Of a stretch of DNA of 64,000 nt, positions 26,879 through 35,946 are shown in pieces (the first letter of the stretch is position 1; each line of letters starts with the position of its first letter). Source of the DNA: an uncultured Bacteroidales bacterium. GTDB taxonomy: Bacteria; Bacteroidota; Bacteroidia; Bacteroidales; F082. The position numbers were made by a program, and so were the translations under genes. Location: NCBI GenBank assembly GCA_937906455.1, contig CALCYT010000027.1, positions 1-64,000 on the forward strand, read 5' to 3'. The notes under the pieces are model-generated. The model did no database searches and was not told where the DNA came from. It saw only the letters and a program-made list of their open reading frames with translations.

Positions 26879-28027
26879 ATGACATTATATAATATGATTG
26901 AGCGCATCATAAAACAATTGGCAAAGCAACGGATGTCCCCACAAAAAGCGATTATCATTATAGGTCCGCGCCGAGTGGGTAAGACTGCCCTGCTTCATAT
27001 GCTGAGCAATGAGACAATAAAAAACACGCTGTTTATGAACTGCGACGAGCCGGGAATCAGGCAGAAACTGAATTACACCACTGCAACAGAACTCAAAGCT
27101 GAAACATCCGGTTTCAATCTCATATTGATAGATGAGGCGCAGCGTGTACAGAATATCGAAATGACACTGAAGCTTTTGGTTGACATTTTTCCCGGGAAAC
27201 AGGTTGTGGTCACAAGCTCGACGGCATTAGGACTCTCCGATAGTCCCAACGGGCCGCTGACAGGTAGAAAATACGAATACACCATGCTACCGATATCCGC
27301 AGAAGAGCTCATCGCCCATCATGGCAAAGACATTGAGCGGCGGCTCTTGGAACGTCGGCTTGTTTATGGCTTGTATCCCGAGGTGGTGAATCATGCGGGA
27401 GATGAATGCGAGGCCCTCACCAATCTGTCGGGAAGTAATTTATACAAAGATATTTTTGCCTTTCAGGATGTACGCAAACCGGAAATCATCGAGCAGCTGT
27501 TGCAGGCTTTAGCCTTGCGGATAGGGAGCGAGGTGTCGTACAACGAGTTAGGATGTCTTATCGGTCTTAACTCGCAGACGGTTCGGCGATACATTGATTT
27601 TTTGGAAAAATCGTTTATCGTGTTCCATTTAAGCTCGTTTAACCGGGATGTGCAAGGCGAACTGAAAAAAAGCCACAAGATTTATTTCTGGGACAATGGC
27701 ATCCGCAACGCTATCCTTGGCGACTTCAAGCCGATAAATCTACGGCAGGATATAGGAGCGCTGTGGGAGAATTATCTTGTTGTGGAGCGTTTGAAGCACC
27801 ATTCGTACAGCCAATTTAATGGAAAATGTTATTTTTGGCGCACCAAGCAGCAGCAGGAAATTGATTATTTGGAAGACATTGACGGCGAGCTGCGTACATA
27901 CGAGTTCCGATGGGGCAGCACAAAACATCCAAAACTGACGGCGACGTTTTCCAAAAACTACCCGAACCACACATATGCGGTAATCAATCCTGACAACTAT
28001 CAGGAATTTGTCACCGGAAGAATATAA
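26879..28027 (+). CDS. AAA ATPase with C-terminal DUF4143 domain
   Basis: The 382-residue protein has Walker A GPRRVGKTAL (about residues 29-38), Walker B LILIDEAQR (about 81-89) and a sensor-like VVVTSSTAL. DUF4143, a nuclease-like domain, follows (ALWENYLVVERLKHH, then FWRTKQQQEIDYLED). Such proteins are abundant in Bacteroidales, scattered singly, and of unknown role. A paralogue is at 45719-46963. Confidence 0.88.
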   Translation: MTLYNMIERIIKQLAKQRMSPQKAIIIIGPRRVGKTALLHMLSNETIKNTLFMNCDEPGIRQKLNYTTATELKAETSGFNLILIDEAQRVQNIEMTLKLLVDIFPGKQVVVTSSTALGLSDSPNGPLTGRKYEYTMLPISAEELIAHHGKDIERRLLERRLVYGLYPEVVNHAGDECEALTNLSGSNLYKDIFAFQDVRKPEIIEQLLQALALRIGSEVSYNELGCLIGLNSQTVRRYIDFLEKSFIVFHLSSFNRDVQGELKKSHKIYFWDNGIRNAILGDFKPINLRQDIGALWENYLVVERLKHHSYSQFNGKCYFWRTKQQQEIDYLEDIDGELRTYEFRWGSTKHPKLTATFSKNYPNHTYAVINPDNYQEFVTGRI

Positions 28028-28050
28028 TTATTTAATTTTGATTATTTATC

Positions 28051-28083
28051 AAAAAGTGGAGACGCACATCCGTGCGTCTCCAC
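28051..28083 (-). terminator. Intrinsic terminator of gdhA
   Basis: Perfect 12-bp stem (28056-28067 with 28072-28083), loop ATCC, followed on the minus strand by TTTTT. Confidence 0.85.
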
Positions 28084-28124
28084 TAACGTCTAACGTCTAA
28101 GGTCTAAAGACTAAGGTCTAAATC
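28082..28124. repeat. 7-bp-period repeat (TCTAACG/TCTAAGG/TCTAAAG) after gdhA
   Basis: Imperfect heptamer units lie between the terminator hairpin and the gdhA stop codon. Confidence 0.65.
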
Positions 28125-29468
28125 TTAGATGATTCCTTGAGCTAACATAGCTTTTGCAACGCGCATGAAGCCGGCGATGTTAGCGCCCTTCACGTAGTTG
28201 ATTGTACCGTCAGCCTGTTTGCCGTACTCCACGCACATGTCATAGATGTCGTTCATGATCTTGTGGAGTTTCTGGTCAACCTCAGGAGCCGTCCAGTTGA
28301 TATGAGCCGCGTTCTGGCAGATCTCGAGACCTGATGTGGCGACACCACCTGCGTTGACAGCTTTACCTGGGGCGAACGGGATACCGGCTTTCTGGATAGC
28401 CTCAATAGCACCCGGCTGGCAACCCATGTTAGAGACCTCGGCGACATACTGTACGCCGTTCTTAATCAATTCCTTAGCATCCTCTTCAGCCATCTCGTTC
28501 TGGAATGCGCATGGGCATGCGATATCGCATTTCACGCTCCAAGCCTTCTTACCAGCGGTGAATTTGGCTTTGCCCGGGAATTTGTCGGCCATATCCTGAA
28601 CCTTGTTACGGTTAGAGGCACGCATGTCGAGCATGTAGTCGATCATCTCTTTGGTGATACCGTCAGCGATTTCGCAAACGCCGTCCGGGCCTGAGATAGC
28701 GACGACCTTAGCGCCGAGTTCTATAGCTTTGAGAGCAGCACCCCATGCCACGTTACCGAAGCCCGAGAGAGCGACTTTCTTGCCCTGCATTGTCTCACCT
28801 TTCTGGTGAACCATACGGTCAACATAGTACATTGCGCCGAAGCCTGTTGCTTCCGGACGAATCAATGAACCGCCCCAGCCATAGCTCTTGCCTGTGAGAG
28901 CGCCTGTGCTGTGCTCGCGGGCGAGCTTCTTGTAAGCGCCGTAGAGGTAACCGATTTCACGGCCGCCGACACCGACGTCACCGGCTGGTGAATCCTGGTC
29001 AGCACCGATGTTTCTCCAAAGCTCATACATGAAAGCCTGGCAGAAACGCATGATCTCAGCGTCTGATTTGCCTGTCGGGTCGAAATCAGCACCACCTTTA
29101 CCGCCACCGAGTGGGAGGTTGGTCAATGAGTTCTTGAAAATCTGCTCGAAGCCCAAGAACTTAAGCATTGATACGTTGACAGCTGGGTGGAAACGGAGAC
29201 CGCCTTTGTATGCGCCGAGAGCGGCATTGTACTGGACACGGTAACCGAGGTTCACCTGAACCTGACCTTTGTCGTCAACCCATGTCACGCGGAAGGTGAA
29301 GATACGATCCGGTTCAACTAAACGCTCAACGATTTTCGCAGCCTCAAACTCCGGATGCTGGTTGTAAACTTCTTCAATTGATTCGAGTACTTCGCGAACT
29401 GCTTGCAAATACTCTTTTTCGCCTGGATGTTTCTTCTCCAGGTTTTCCATGATAGTCTGTACTTTCAT
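28125..29468 (-). CDS. gdhA: Glutamate dehydrogenase (hexameric, probably NADP-type)
   Basis: The 447-residue enzyme assimilates ammonia into glutamate. The catalytic loop PLGGGKGGADFDPTGKS (about residues 120-137) and the Rossmann stretch VALSGFGNVAWGA (about 231-243) are intact. Length and the MRFCQAFMYELWRNIG segment fit the bacterial hexameric, NADP-preferring group; cofactor choice is inferred. Its terminator lies about 40 bp downstream. Confidence 0.96.
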   Translation of the reverse strand: MKVQTIMENLEKKHPGEKEYLQAVREVLESIEEVYNQHPEFEAAKIVERLVEPDRIFTFRVTWVDDKGQVQVNLGYRVQYNAALGAYKGGLRFHPAVNVSMLKFLGFEQIFKNSLTNLPLGGGKGGADFDPTGKSDAEIMRFCQAFMYELWRNIGADQDSPAGDVGVGGREIGYLYGAYKKLAREHSTGALTGKSYGWGGSLIRPEATGFGAMYYVDRMVHQKGETMQGKKVALSGFGNVAWGAALKAIELGAKVVAISGPDGVCEIADGITKEMIDYMLDMRASNRNKVQDMADKFPGKAKFTAGKKAWSVKCDIACPCAFQNEMAEEDAKELIKNGVQYVAEVSNMGCQPGAIEAIQKAGIPFAPGKAVNAGGVATSGLEICQNAAHINWTAPEVDQKLHKIMNDIYDMCVEYGKQADGTINYVKGANIAGFMRVAKAMLAQGII

Positions 29469-29575
29469 TACTTTGTTTATTTAAAGTTTGTTAATACGTA
29501 TTTAAAATTCCTTTGAAATTTTCTGCAAAATTATAACTTTATTTTGTATTTAACAATTATTTTCAAAAATATTTT

Positions 29576-30235
29576 TTATTTCTCCCGTCCGACGTAATTT
29601 CCTTCATCCCAAAGCAAGATTTCCATGACACTTCCGTCGATGTTGTAATGCGTTTCCCTGCCATGTTTGAGGTTGTTTTTGTAATGAATCTCAGCGTTTT
29701 GATACGCTCCGCCTTCCGAATAGCCTTTCTGCACGCCGGTTCCCCTGTCGTAAACGGCATTGCTGCCCACGCTGCCGTCTCGGTAATACATTATCCAGCC
29801 GCCATGCATCATGCCGTCGAGATATTCGCCTTCCACAAATGGTTTTCCGTTGTCATACCATTGGTAAAACATGCCGTTCAAAACACCGTTTTTGTATGTG
29901 GATTTTTTCACTAAGGTGCCGAAAACGTTGTACTCCTCCACCACCCCGTCGTAGCGGTTGTCTTTGTAATTCGCCTTCTCCTCAAGCTTGCCGTTCTCAT
30001 ACCAGCGTATCGACTCCCCGCTCAGCACATTCATCGAATAAGTCGCCTCCATCTCAGGATTGCCATTGCGGTAATACCATTTGCAAACGCCGTCGAGCTT
30101 GCCGTCGGTATAACGCAGCTCCGACTTCAACACTCCGTCGTCCCAATACGACAAAACAGGTTCGTCTTTTTCTTTACAGGAAAACAAAGCGTTGACTATC
30201 AATAGTATATATATAATTTTACTTCTCATAATCAT
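29576..30235 (-). CDS. MORN-repeat (YwqK-type) lipoprotein
   Basis: The 219-residue lipoprotein (lipobox ALFSCKEK) consists of about seven repeats of the pattern W/Y-Y-x-N/D-G-x-x-x-x-E-x-x-Y, for example CKWYYRNGNPEMEATY and YQWYDNGKPFVEGEY. The repeats match the MORN variant of YwqK proteins. Bacteroidales encode many such surface or periplasmic proteins without known function. It overlaps the upstream PBP1-fold gene by 17 bp, so they are translated from one mRNA. MRSKII at 30229 is an alternative start. Confidence 0.85.
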   Translation of the reverse strand: MIMRSKIIYILLIVNALFSCKEKDEPVLSYWDDGVLKSELRYTDGKLDGVCKWYYRNGNPEMEATYSMNVLSGESIRWYENGKLEEKANYKDNRYDGVVEEYNVFGTLVKKSTYKNGVLNGMFYQWYDNGKPFVEGEYLDGMMHGGWIMYYRDGSVGSNAVYDRGTGVQKGYSEGGAYQNAEIHYKNNLKHGRETHYNIDGSVMEILLWDEGNYVGREK

Positions 30236-31562
30236 TATTTAGAACGATTTTGTTATATCCTTTAAACTGATAAACATTCCAAAAAGTGTTCTCATATCCC
30301 GAATTTTCCGCATTGCGTTGGAAATAAAAATGAGTATGTAGCAGCGGGATGCTGAAATCGGGCAGATATTGCATCATATATTCGCCCCACACATTGAGTG
30401 CGTTGAGGAAATACCATCCGATATCGAAGCCCTCATAGGCCTGCAGCGACGGCTCCGTCTCATATCTGTTGCGGAACTTGCAAATAAAGCTTTCAACCCT
30501 AATATTTTGATAATCAATATTATTATCATCAAAATAGATGGCATGCATCTTCATCAGATTGTCGTTGAACAGACCCGTAAACTTACTCCATTCCGGCAAC
30601 ATGACGACCGTAATAGGGTAATACTCAGTGAGTTTAGTCACTTTATTGACAATTTCGTTGGCGAAAACTTTATCGCTACCGTAAACGATGAAAAGGTTGT
30701 TTCTCATCGTCGAAGCGTAATCTTTCACGAAATTAAGGCTGTCGCGGTAATAATTGATGTTGATTATCTTATTGTAAAAAACGGTGGTGTCGTCAATACA
30801 TCTGCTGAGGGAGTCAACATTAAGGCTGACATTATCAGTGAGATAGTCGTTCTTCTCAAAAGCCACGTTCAGATATTTCCATCTCTTTTGATGTTTTTTT
30901 ATGGTTTTGACGATATAACTGTTTTCGACATACGCGCAGCTATCGATGTTACGTTCCGCTATCTTGTTGATTTTATTGATGATAGCCGTGTCTCCATACC
31001 TGTTTTGCCTTATGATGAAGATGTTATTGTTGTGATAATAGTTTTTGACAAGGCTGTCGAGCGGCCGCAGCTGCCATTCCATCGACGGCTTTACTTTTAT
31101 CACATTCGGCTGATTATCAATAATTTCCGAGCGTTGTGTTATTGGGTTCACTATCGGGATATTGTTTTCGACGGCGAATTGTTTCACCACGTTAAAAGGC
31201 TTCAGGTGGAACGGTCCGACTATCAGATCAGCTGTTTTAAGCCACGGGTCGATGACGGCGGTGTCGGCCTTTTTGATGTCGCTGTCAACATCATAGACTT
31301 TCAGCTCGACATTCATGCCGCGGCTATTAGCCATTGAATCGGCGGCTATCATGAAACCTTCGTAGAAATGCAGGAACGAGAAGGGTTTTGTGGCGAGGGT
31401 TCTGTTTGACGGCTCGGCGTCGAAAAAGTCCCGGTCAACCTGTTCGAGATACAAAGGCACCATGAGTGCCACACGGCAGGTGTCATGTTGCGCCCTTGCC
31501 CCTATCGCGTTAAAGGCAAGCAGAAAGACTATGGTTTTTGTTATCAGTCCCTTCATTTTCAT
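30219..31562 (-). CDS. Periplasmic binding protein, type 1 fold (branched-chain amino acid receptor-like)
   Basis: The 447-residue exported protein (signal peptide ending IGARAQ) has a type 1 periplasmic-binding layout: VALMVPLYLEQ, FYEGFMIAADSM, LIVGPFHLKPFNVVKQFA and IPIVNPITQRSE. Similar proteins, sometimes with LysM domains, accompany guaA in Bacteroidetes; no LysM is visible here. The ligand is unknown. The start overlaps the YitT stop by ATGA. Confidence 0.82.
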   Translation of the reverse strand: MKMKGLITKTIVFLLAFNAIGARAQHDTCRVALMVPLYLEQVDRDFFDAEPSNRTLATKPFSFLHFYEGFMIAADSMANSRGMNVELKVYDVDSDIKKADTAVIDPWLKTADLIVGPFHLKPFNVVKQFAVENNIPIVNPITQRSEIIDNQPNVIKVKPSMEWQLRPLDSLVKNYYHNNNIFIIRQNRYGDTAIINKINKIAERNIDSCAYVENSYIVKTIKKHQKRWKYLNVAFEKNDYLTDNVSLNVDSLSRCIDDTTVFYNKIININYYRDSLNFVKDYASTMRNNLFIVYGSDKVFANEIVNKVTKLTEYYPITVVMLPEWSKFTGLFNDNLMKMHAIYFDDNNIDYQNIRVESFICKFRNRYETEPSLQAYEGFDIGWYFLNALNVWGEYMMQYLPDFSIPLLHTHFYFQRNAENSGYENTFWNVYQFKGYNKIVLNNDYEK

Positions 31563-32515
31563 TTCTCATTTGTAGGGAGCGGCACGAAGCCGTTGCCCAT
31601 CACCTCGGCGCTTTCAATCACATTGACGAAAGCCTGCGGGTCGATGTTGCGCAGATTCCGCTTGAGCTTCACCATGTCGGCGCGGTCGAGGTTGGTGTAA
31701 ATCATCTTACGTTCCTGACCTTTAAACAAGCCGGTACCCACGAAGCATGTGCCTCCCCTGTCCAAATCGTTGATAATGAACGCCCTCACTGCCTCGATAT
31801 TATCTGTGATGATGAACGCCGTCTTATAGCTCTTCACGCCGTCAACCACCAGGTCGATAATCTTGCTTTCTATCACAATCAGGAGGATTGAGTAGATTGG
31901 CAGACGAATCTCGCCGAGGAGCAACGATGTCAGCGTTATTATCGAGTCAACTATCATAACTAACGTTCCGAGAGAGATTTTAGTATATTTATGCAGAATC
32001 ATCGAGATAATGTCGCTACCGCCGGATGTAGCTCCTGATTTGAACACGAAGCCGATGGCGAGGCCGTAGATGCCGCCTGAGACGAGGGTGTTGAGGAAAT
32101 AATCGGGTTTGAAATACATGTTGGTGCCGAGTATCTCAAGCAGCGATTTGTCAACCGTCTGTCCCTCTTCGACGGCGTACATGAATTCATAGATCACGGG
32201 TTTGTAGCCCCACGTCGATTCGAGGGCGAAGGTGCATCCGAAGATGAGTATTGTCGATAAAATCGTCTTAAAGCCGAATTTCGGGCCTAAAATCCACGTC
32301 CCGATGATGAGTAGCGGGATGTCCATGCATATGGCATACAATGACACTTTCCATGGATACAACGCGTTGAGCACATTGGAGAGACCGTATGTGCCACCAG
32401 GCGCGAGGTGGTAGGGGTTCACGAACATCACGTCGCCGACGGCGAACAAGGCACTTCCGAATATCAGGAAGGCATAAGAGACTATTTCCTGTTTCCAATT
32501 GATTGTTTTTGTCAT
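31559..32515 (-). CDS. YitT family membrane protein (DUF161 plus DUF2179)
   Basis: The 318-residue protein has five to six membrane segments (first LIFGSALFAVGDVMFVNPYH), the motif SGATSGGSDIISMILHK (about residue 170) and a soluble C-terminal DUF2179 domain (KTAFIITDNIEAVRAFI onward). Function is not known; DUF2179 may bind a small ligand. The start 11 bp after the guaA stop was chosen over upstream in-frame codons lying inside guaA. Confidence 0.9.
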   Translation of the reverse strand: MTKTINWKQEIVSYAFLIFGSALFAVGDVMFVNPYHLAPGGTYGLSNVLNALYPWKVSLYAICMDIPLLIIGTWILGPKFGFKTILSTILIFGCTFALESTWGYKPVIYEFMYAVEEGQTVDKSLLEILGTNMYFKPDYFLNTLVSGGIYGLAIGFVFKSGATSGGSDIISMILHKYTKISLGTLVMIVDSIITLTSLLLGEIRLPIYSILLIVIESKIIDLVVDGVKSYKTAFIITDNIEAVRAFIINDLDRGGTCFVGTGLFKGQERKMIYTNLDRADMVKLKRNLRNIDPQAFVNVIESAEVMGNGFVPLPTNEK

Positions 32516-32526
32516 AGTAATAAATT

Positions 32527-34101
32527 TTATTCCCATTCGATAGTCGCCGGCGGTTTTGAAGAGATGTCGTAGCACACTCGGTTCACGCCTTTGACCTTAT
32601 TAATAATGTCGTTCGACACTTTTGCCATGAATTCGTATGGCAGATGCACCCAGTCGGCTGTCATGCCGTCGGTGGAGATGACGGCGCGCAAGGCGATGGT
32701 ATATCCGTAGCTACGCTCGTCGCCCATCACGCCGACGCTTTTCACCGGGAGGAGCATCGTTCCTGCCTGCCAGATGCTGTCGTAGAGGTTATCGGCCATC
32801 TCGTTGGGATACGAGGCACTCGGCAGCTCGCATCTCCACTCGCGCAGTCCACGGATAAAGATGTCGTCGGCATCGCGGAGTATGCGCAGTCTCTCTTCTG
32901 TCACCTCGCCGAGGACACGTATTCCGAGGCTCGGTCCCGGGAACGGATGACGTCCCACGAGCTCGCGTTTGATGCCGAGTGCGCGTCCCACACGGCGCAC
33001 CTCGTCCTTGAAGAGCGAGCGCAGAGGCTCCACAATCTTCAGGTTCATCTTCTCAGGCAGCCCGCCCACGTTATGGTGCGACTTTATCTTACAGCTCGGT
33101 CCGTTGACACTCACGCTCTCGATGACATCGGGATAGATGGTGCCTTGCGCGAGCCATTTGGCTCCTTCAATCTTCTTAGCCTCCGCCTCAAACACATCGA
33201 TGAATGTCGAGCCTATGGCCTTGCGTTTTGCCTCCGGGTCGGTGACGCCCACGAGCTTGCTTAGGAACAAGTTGCCGGCATGCACCCCTATCACGTTGAG
33301 TCCCAAGTCTTTATATGAATCAAGAACGTCTTCGAACTCGTTTTTGCGAAGCAGTCCGTTGTCAACGAAGATACAGGTCAGGTTTTTGCCTATGGCCTTG
33401 TTCAGCAACACTGCCGCCACGGTGCTATCCACGCCGCCTGAGAGTCCCAAAATCACTTTGTCGTCACCGAGTTTGGCGCGCATCGCCTCGACGGTGGTGT
33501 CGATAAACGAGTCAGGCGTCCAGTTGCCATGACAGCCGCAGATGTCCATCACGAAGTTTTCGAGCATTCTATGGCCTTCCTTGCTATGAAACACCTCCGG
33601 ATGGAACTGCACCGCCCAAGTGTCTTCGCCGTCGATTTTGTATGCCGCGTTCTCCACATCGTCGGTTTTTGCTATGACATGAGCATTTACCGGCAGTTTG
33701 GCGATAGTGTCGCCATGCGACATCCACACCTGCGAAGTCGTTGAGACGCCTTTGAAAAGAAGATTGTCTTTCTCAACGACGGTGAGCATCGCGCGACCGT
33801 ATTCGCGTGCCAACGAAGAGTTCACCTCGCCGCCGAAATGATATGCCATAAACTGTGCGCCGTAGCAGATGCCAAGTAGCGGCAGTTTACCTTTGATGTC
33901 CGACAAATCGGCGAACGGGGCCTTTTCGTCACGCACCGACGAGGGGCTTCCACTAAGGATGACACCTTTGATATCGTCAGTGATTTCCGGGATTTTATTA
34001 TATGGATGAATCTCGCAATAGACGTTAAGCTCGCGCAGACGGCGTCCGATGAGCTGTGTCACCTGTGAGCCGAAATCCAAAATCAGAATCGTTTCCTGCA
34101 T
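32527..34101 (-). CDS. guaA: GMP synthase (glutamine-hydrolysing)
   Basis: The 524-residue enzyme converts XMP to GMP. The class I amidotransferase domain has the nucleophile in GICYGAQ (about residue 80) and the QFHPE motif. The ATP pyrophosphatase P-loop LSGGVDSTVAA begins near residue 225. The C-terminal dimerisation domain ends with SKPPATIEWE. It is first in an operon of guaA, YitT, PBP1-fold and MORN genes with spacings from 11 bp to overlaps. Confidence 0.98.
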   Translation of the reverse strand: MQETILILDFGSQVTQLIGRRLRELNVYCEIHPYNKIPEITDDIKGVILSGSPSSVRDEKAPFADLSDIKGKLPLLGICYGAQFMAYHFGGEVNSSLAREYGRAMLTVVEKDNLLFKGVSTTSQVWMSHGDTIAKLPVNAHVIAKTDDVENAAYKIDGEDTWAVQFHPEVFHSKEGHRMLENFVMDICGCHGNWTPDSFIDTTVEAMRAKLGDDKVILGLSGGVDSTVAAVLLNKAIGKNLTCIFVDNGLLRKNEFEDVLDSYKDLGLNVIGVHAGNLFLSKLVGVTDPEAKRKAIGSTFIDVFEAEAKKIEGAKWLAQGTIYPDVIESVSVNGPSCKIKSHHNVGGLPEKMNLKIVEPLRSLFKDEVRRVGRALGIKRELVGRHPFPGPSLGIRVLGEVTEERLRILRDADDIFIRGLREWRCELPSASYPNEMADNLYDSIWQAGTMLLPVKSVGVMGDERSYGYTIALRAVISTDGMTADWVHLPYEFMAKVSNDIINKVKGVNRVCYDISSKPPATIEWE

Positions 34102-34169
34102 AACCGAATAATTTCGGTGCAAAATTACAAAATTTATAGTGACATTTCACGTTATAAATAAAAAAATAT

Positions 34170-34177
34170 TATCTTTG
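34170..34177 (+). promoter_or_regulatory. -7 promoter element (TATCTTTG) for the 34247 gene
   Basis: Perfect consensus; the leader that follows consists mostly of the repeat hairpin at 34181-34230. Confidence 0.55.
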
Positions 34178-34180
34178 TCC

Positions 34181-34230
34181 CGTCATTTCGAGCGAAACGA
34201 AGTGAAGTCGAGAAATCCTTAGAAATGACG
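34181..34230. repeat. TCATTTCGA-type palindromic repeat
   Basis: cgtcatttc (34181-34189) pairs with gaaatgacg (34222-34230); the interior gcgaaacgaagtgaagtcgagaaat (in pieces) matches copies near 11858 and 57331. Confidence 0.75.
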
Positions 34231-34246
34231 AATAAAAATCAACGTT

Positions 34247-34909
34247 ATGGCGAAAAAAGCAAGAAAACCGATAAGAAAGCCAAAGAAAAAAGGCATTTCC
34301 AAGAAGAAAAAATCAGGAAACATCATCACAAGGATCATTGTGGTAATTTTCGTTTTATTATTAGCTTTCTTCTTGATATTCAGCGTGTTCAAACCGTCTA
34401 AAAACGACAAGCCGACACAAGAGCCGGCCTCGAGCATCGTTGGGACAAACGACAAGAAAGAGACAAAACCCGAGCAGAAGTCCGAGAAGGTCGCCAAAGA
34501 CGACAACAAAACTGTCGTGAAGGACATCAGGGACACGAAACAGGCCAAGAAAGAAGAGGCTACCATTGAGCAAGCCGACAAGAAAGCCGCCGAGACCAAG
34601 GCGGTGGAAAGAAGCATCAAAGGCACCTGGCAGAGCACCACCGGAGGAGCGTTCCTCACGATGGACGGCCGCGGCTACCGTCTTGACTTCATGGGCGTTG
34701 ACAGCGACAAGCCGATTATAGGCACCTATATCGTTGAGGGCGACCAGATTACATTTGTAAACAAAGAAGACCCTTGCAAAGATGTCAAAGGTCTTTATGA
34801 AGTAAGATTCAACAAGCATGAAATAGTGTTCAAGTGCAAGAGCGACGACTGCACAAAACGCCATGCCACGCTGCCAACAGAGTGGGAATGGCTCGACGTC
34901 GAGGAATAA
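34247..34909 (+). CDS. Single-pass membrane protein with charged linker, unknown function
   Basis: The 220-residue product has a very basic N-terminus (about 25 residues of Lys/Arg), a membrane helix at about 26-48 and a Lys/Glu/Asp-rich linker to about 120. A compact C-terminal domain (KGTWQSTTGGAFLTMDGRGYR onward) follows, reminiscent of small lipocalin-like beta domains. The last claim is only a resemblance. Positive-inside topology puts the domain in the periplasm. Confidence 0.75.
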   Translation: MAKKARKPIRKPKKKGISKKKKSGNIITRIIVVIFVLLLAFFLIFSVFKPSKNDKPTQEPASSIVGTNDKKETKPEQKSEKVAKDDNKTVVKDIRDTKQAKKEEATIEQADKKAAETKAVERSIKGTWQSTTGGAFLTMDGRGYRLDFMGVDSDKPIIGTYIVEGDQITFVNKEDPCKDVKGLYEVRFNKHEIVFKCKSDDCTKRHATLPTEWEWLDVEE

Positions 34910-35206
34910 TCACTCAAACCATTGTTTCTTCTTGAAGAACGTGGTATAGCAAAACATCAGCACAGTTATTATAACAAGCCCGAATCGGGAAACCTTGTAG
35001 TCGCTCGCCAAATCGTAAACGACGAAATCGTAAACGACAAAGCACACGAGTCCGAGCGAAAACAACAGGTAAACCACGTTTAACTTGTTGATAATCCTTT
35101 TTCTGGCTTCCATGTCGTAGATTCTTTTCGCGACGGCGGGCATACAAAAATAAAACAGCACCACGCCGGCAATCAATGTCAGCTCAATGATTCTTTCTAT
35201 ATTCAT
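34910..35206 (-). CDS. Small membrane protein of unknown function
   Basis: The 98-residue product has three hydrophobic stretches (residues 7-25, 42-62, 74-90) separated by basic loops. It begins 3 bp after the ribbon-helix-helix gene stop and is last in the SPFH operon. It is convergent with the 34247 gene with no gap. The start is the ATG at 35206; a TTG 6 bp upstream overlaps the preceding stop. Confidence 0.7.
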   Translation of the reverse strand: MNIERIIELTLIAGVVLFYFCMPAVAKRIYDMEARKRIINKLNVVYLLFSLGLVCFVVYDFVVYDLASDYKVSRFGLVIITVLMFCYTTFFKKKQWFE

Positions 35207-35208
35207 AA

Positions 35209-35367
35209 TCAAATTCTTTTATTTTTCTTAAGTGATTCAGTAATAATCCATTGCAGCTGTCCGTTGACGGAACGAAACTCGTCGGCCGCCCATTTCTCGA
35301 CAGCCTCCATCGTCTTGGCATCGAGACGCAAAACGAAATTCTTTGTATTTTCCTTGTCTTTAGCCAT
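35209..35367 (-). CDS. Arc-type ribbon-helix-helix DNA-binding protein
   Basis: A 52-residue product, MAKDKENTKNFVLRLDAKTM onward, then EAVEKWAADEFRSVNGQLQW and ITESLKKNKRI. The FVLRLD beta strand and the two following helices are the Arc/MetJ ribbon-helix-helix pattern, so it probably binds operator DNA as a dimer. It sits between two membrane-protein genes of the SPFH operon with 3 and 33 bp spacing. It may regulate this operon; the target is not shown by sequence. Confidence 0.85.
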   Translation of the reverse strand: MAKDKENTKNFVLRLDAKTMEAVEKWAADEFRSVNGQLQWIITESLKKNKRI

Positions 35368-35400
35368 AATCCACTATTAAATGTTAAAATCCATCAACAA

Positions 35401-35928
35401 TTACAACAGCATCACAGGAATCAGTAAAACTAACATTGTTACAACGATAAACACCGCCGCAATCGCCCAACTTCTCATGGTTGCTACAAATTTGCAGTCA
35501 ACCAACTCTTTTTCGTCCAAGATTTTTACATTTTTCGCCATCTCGTCGTAAAGCTGTTGGGTTTGCTCCTTATCCTTGAAGTTGATGTAAACATTTTCCC
35601 TGACGGTATCGATTTTAATAACAGGACCTTTAAAATGGTCTTCGACATATAAAACAGCCCGCTTGCCGCCTGCGATTCTGAAAATTCCTTTCCAGGTCTT
35701 CAATCCGCCATAGCCGTTGCTTCGCATCAGAACTTTAGGCAATTTTTCAATCAAACTTATAGATTTTATTGCATAATTCGGGATATTGGCAGGATAAGCG
35801 AAATCGCGAGCAACGATAAGGTCATTATAAACTTCAAATCTTGTGCGTTTTTTGAATAAAACAAGCAGGACTATCGCCAGACCAAAAATCAGCACCAAGT
35901 TCAGTATGCTAATTAACAAATCATTCAT
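35401..35928 (-). CDS. Membrane protein with PH-like middle domain
   Basis: The 175-residue product has a membrane helix at about 5-24, a soluble middle (about 30-140; RFEVYNDLIVARDFAYPANIP and VYINFKDKEQTQQLYDEM in parts) and a second helix at about 152-172. The middle resembles bacterial PH domains, by pattern only. It lies 18 bp after the SPFH gene and is co-transcribed with it. Confidence 0.7.
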   Translation of the reverse strand: MNDLLISILNLVLIFGLAIVLLVLFKKRTRFEVYNDLIVARDFAYPANIPNYAIKSISLIEKLPKVLMRSNGYGGLKTWKGIFRIAGGKRAVLYVEDHFKGPVIKIDTVRENVYINFKDKEQTQQLYDEMAKNVKILDEKELVDCKFVATMRSWAIAAVFIVVTMLVLLIPVMLL

Positions 35929-35946
35929 AATCAATCAATTAAAAGA

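Noticed and set aside
30369..31337. A 322-codon plus-strand reading frame antisense to the PBP1-fold gene.
   Set aside because: It is a mirror of the biased codon use of the minus-strand gene, with no start signal or family resemblance.
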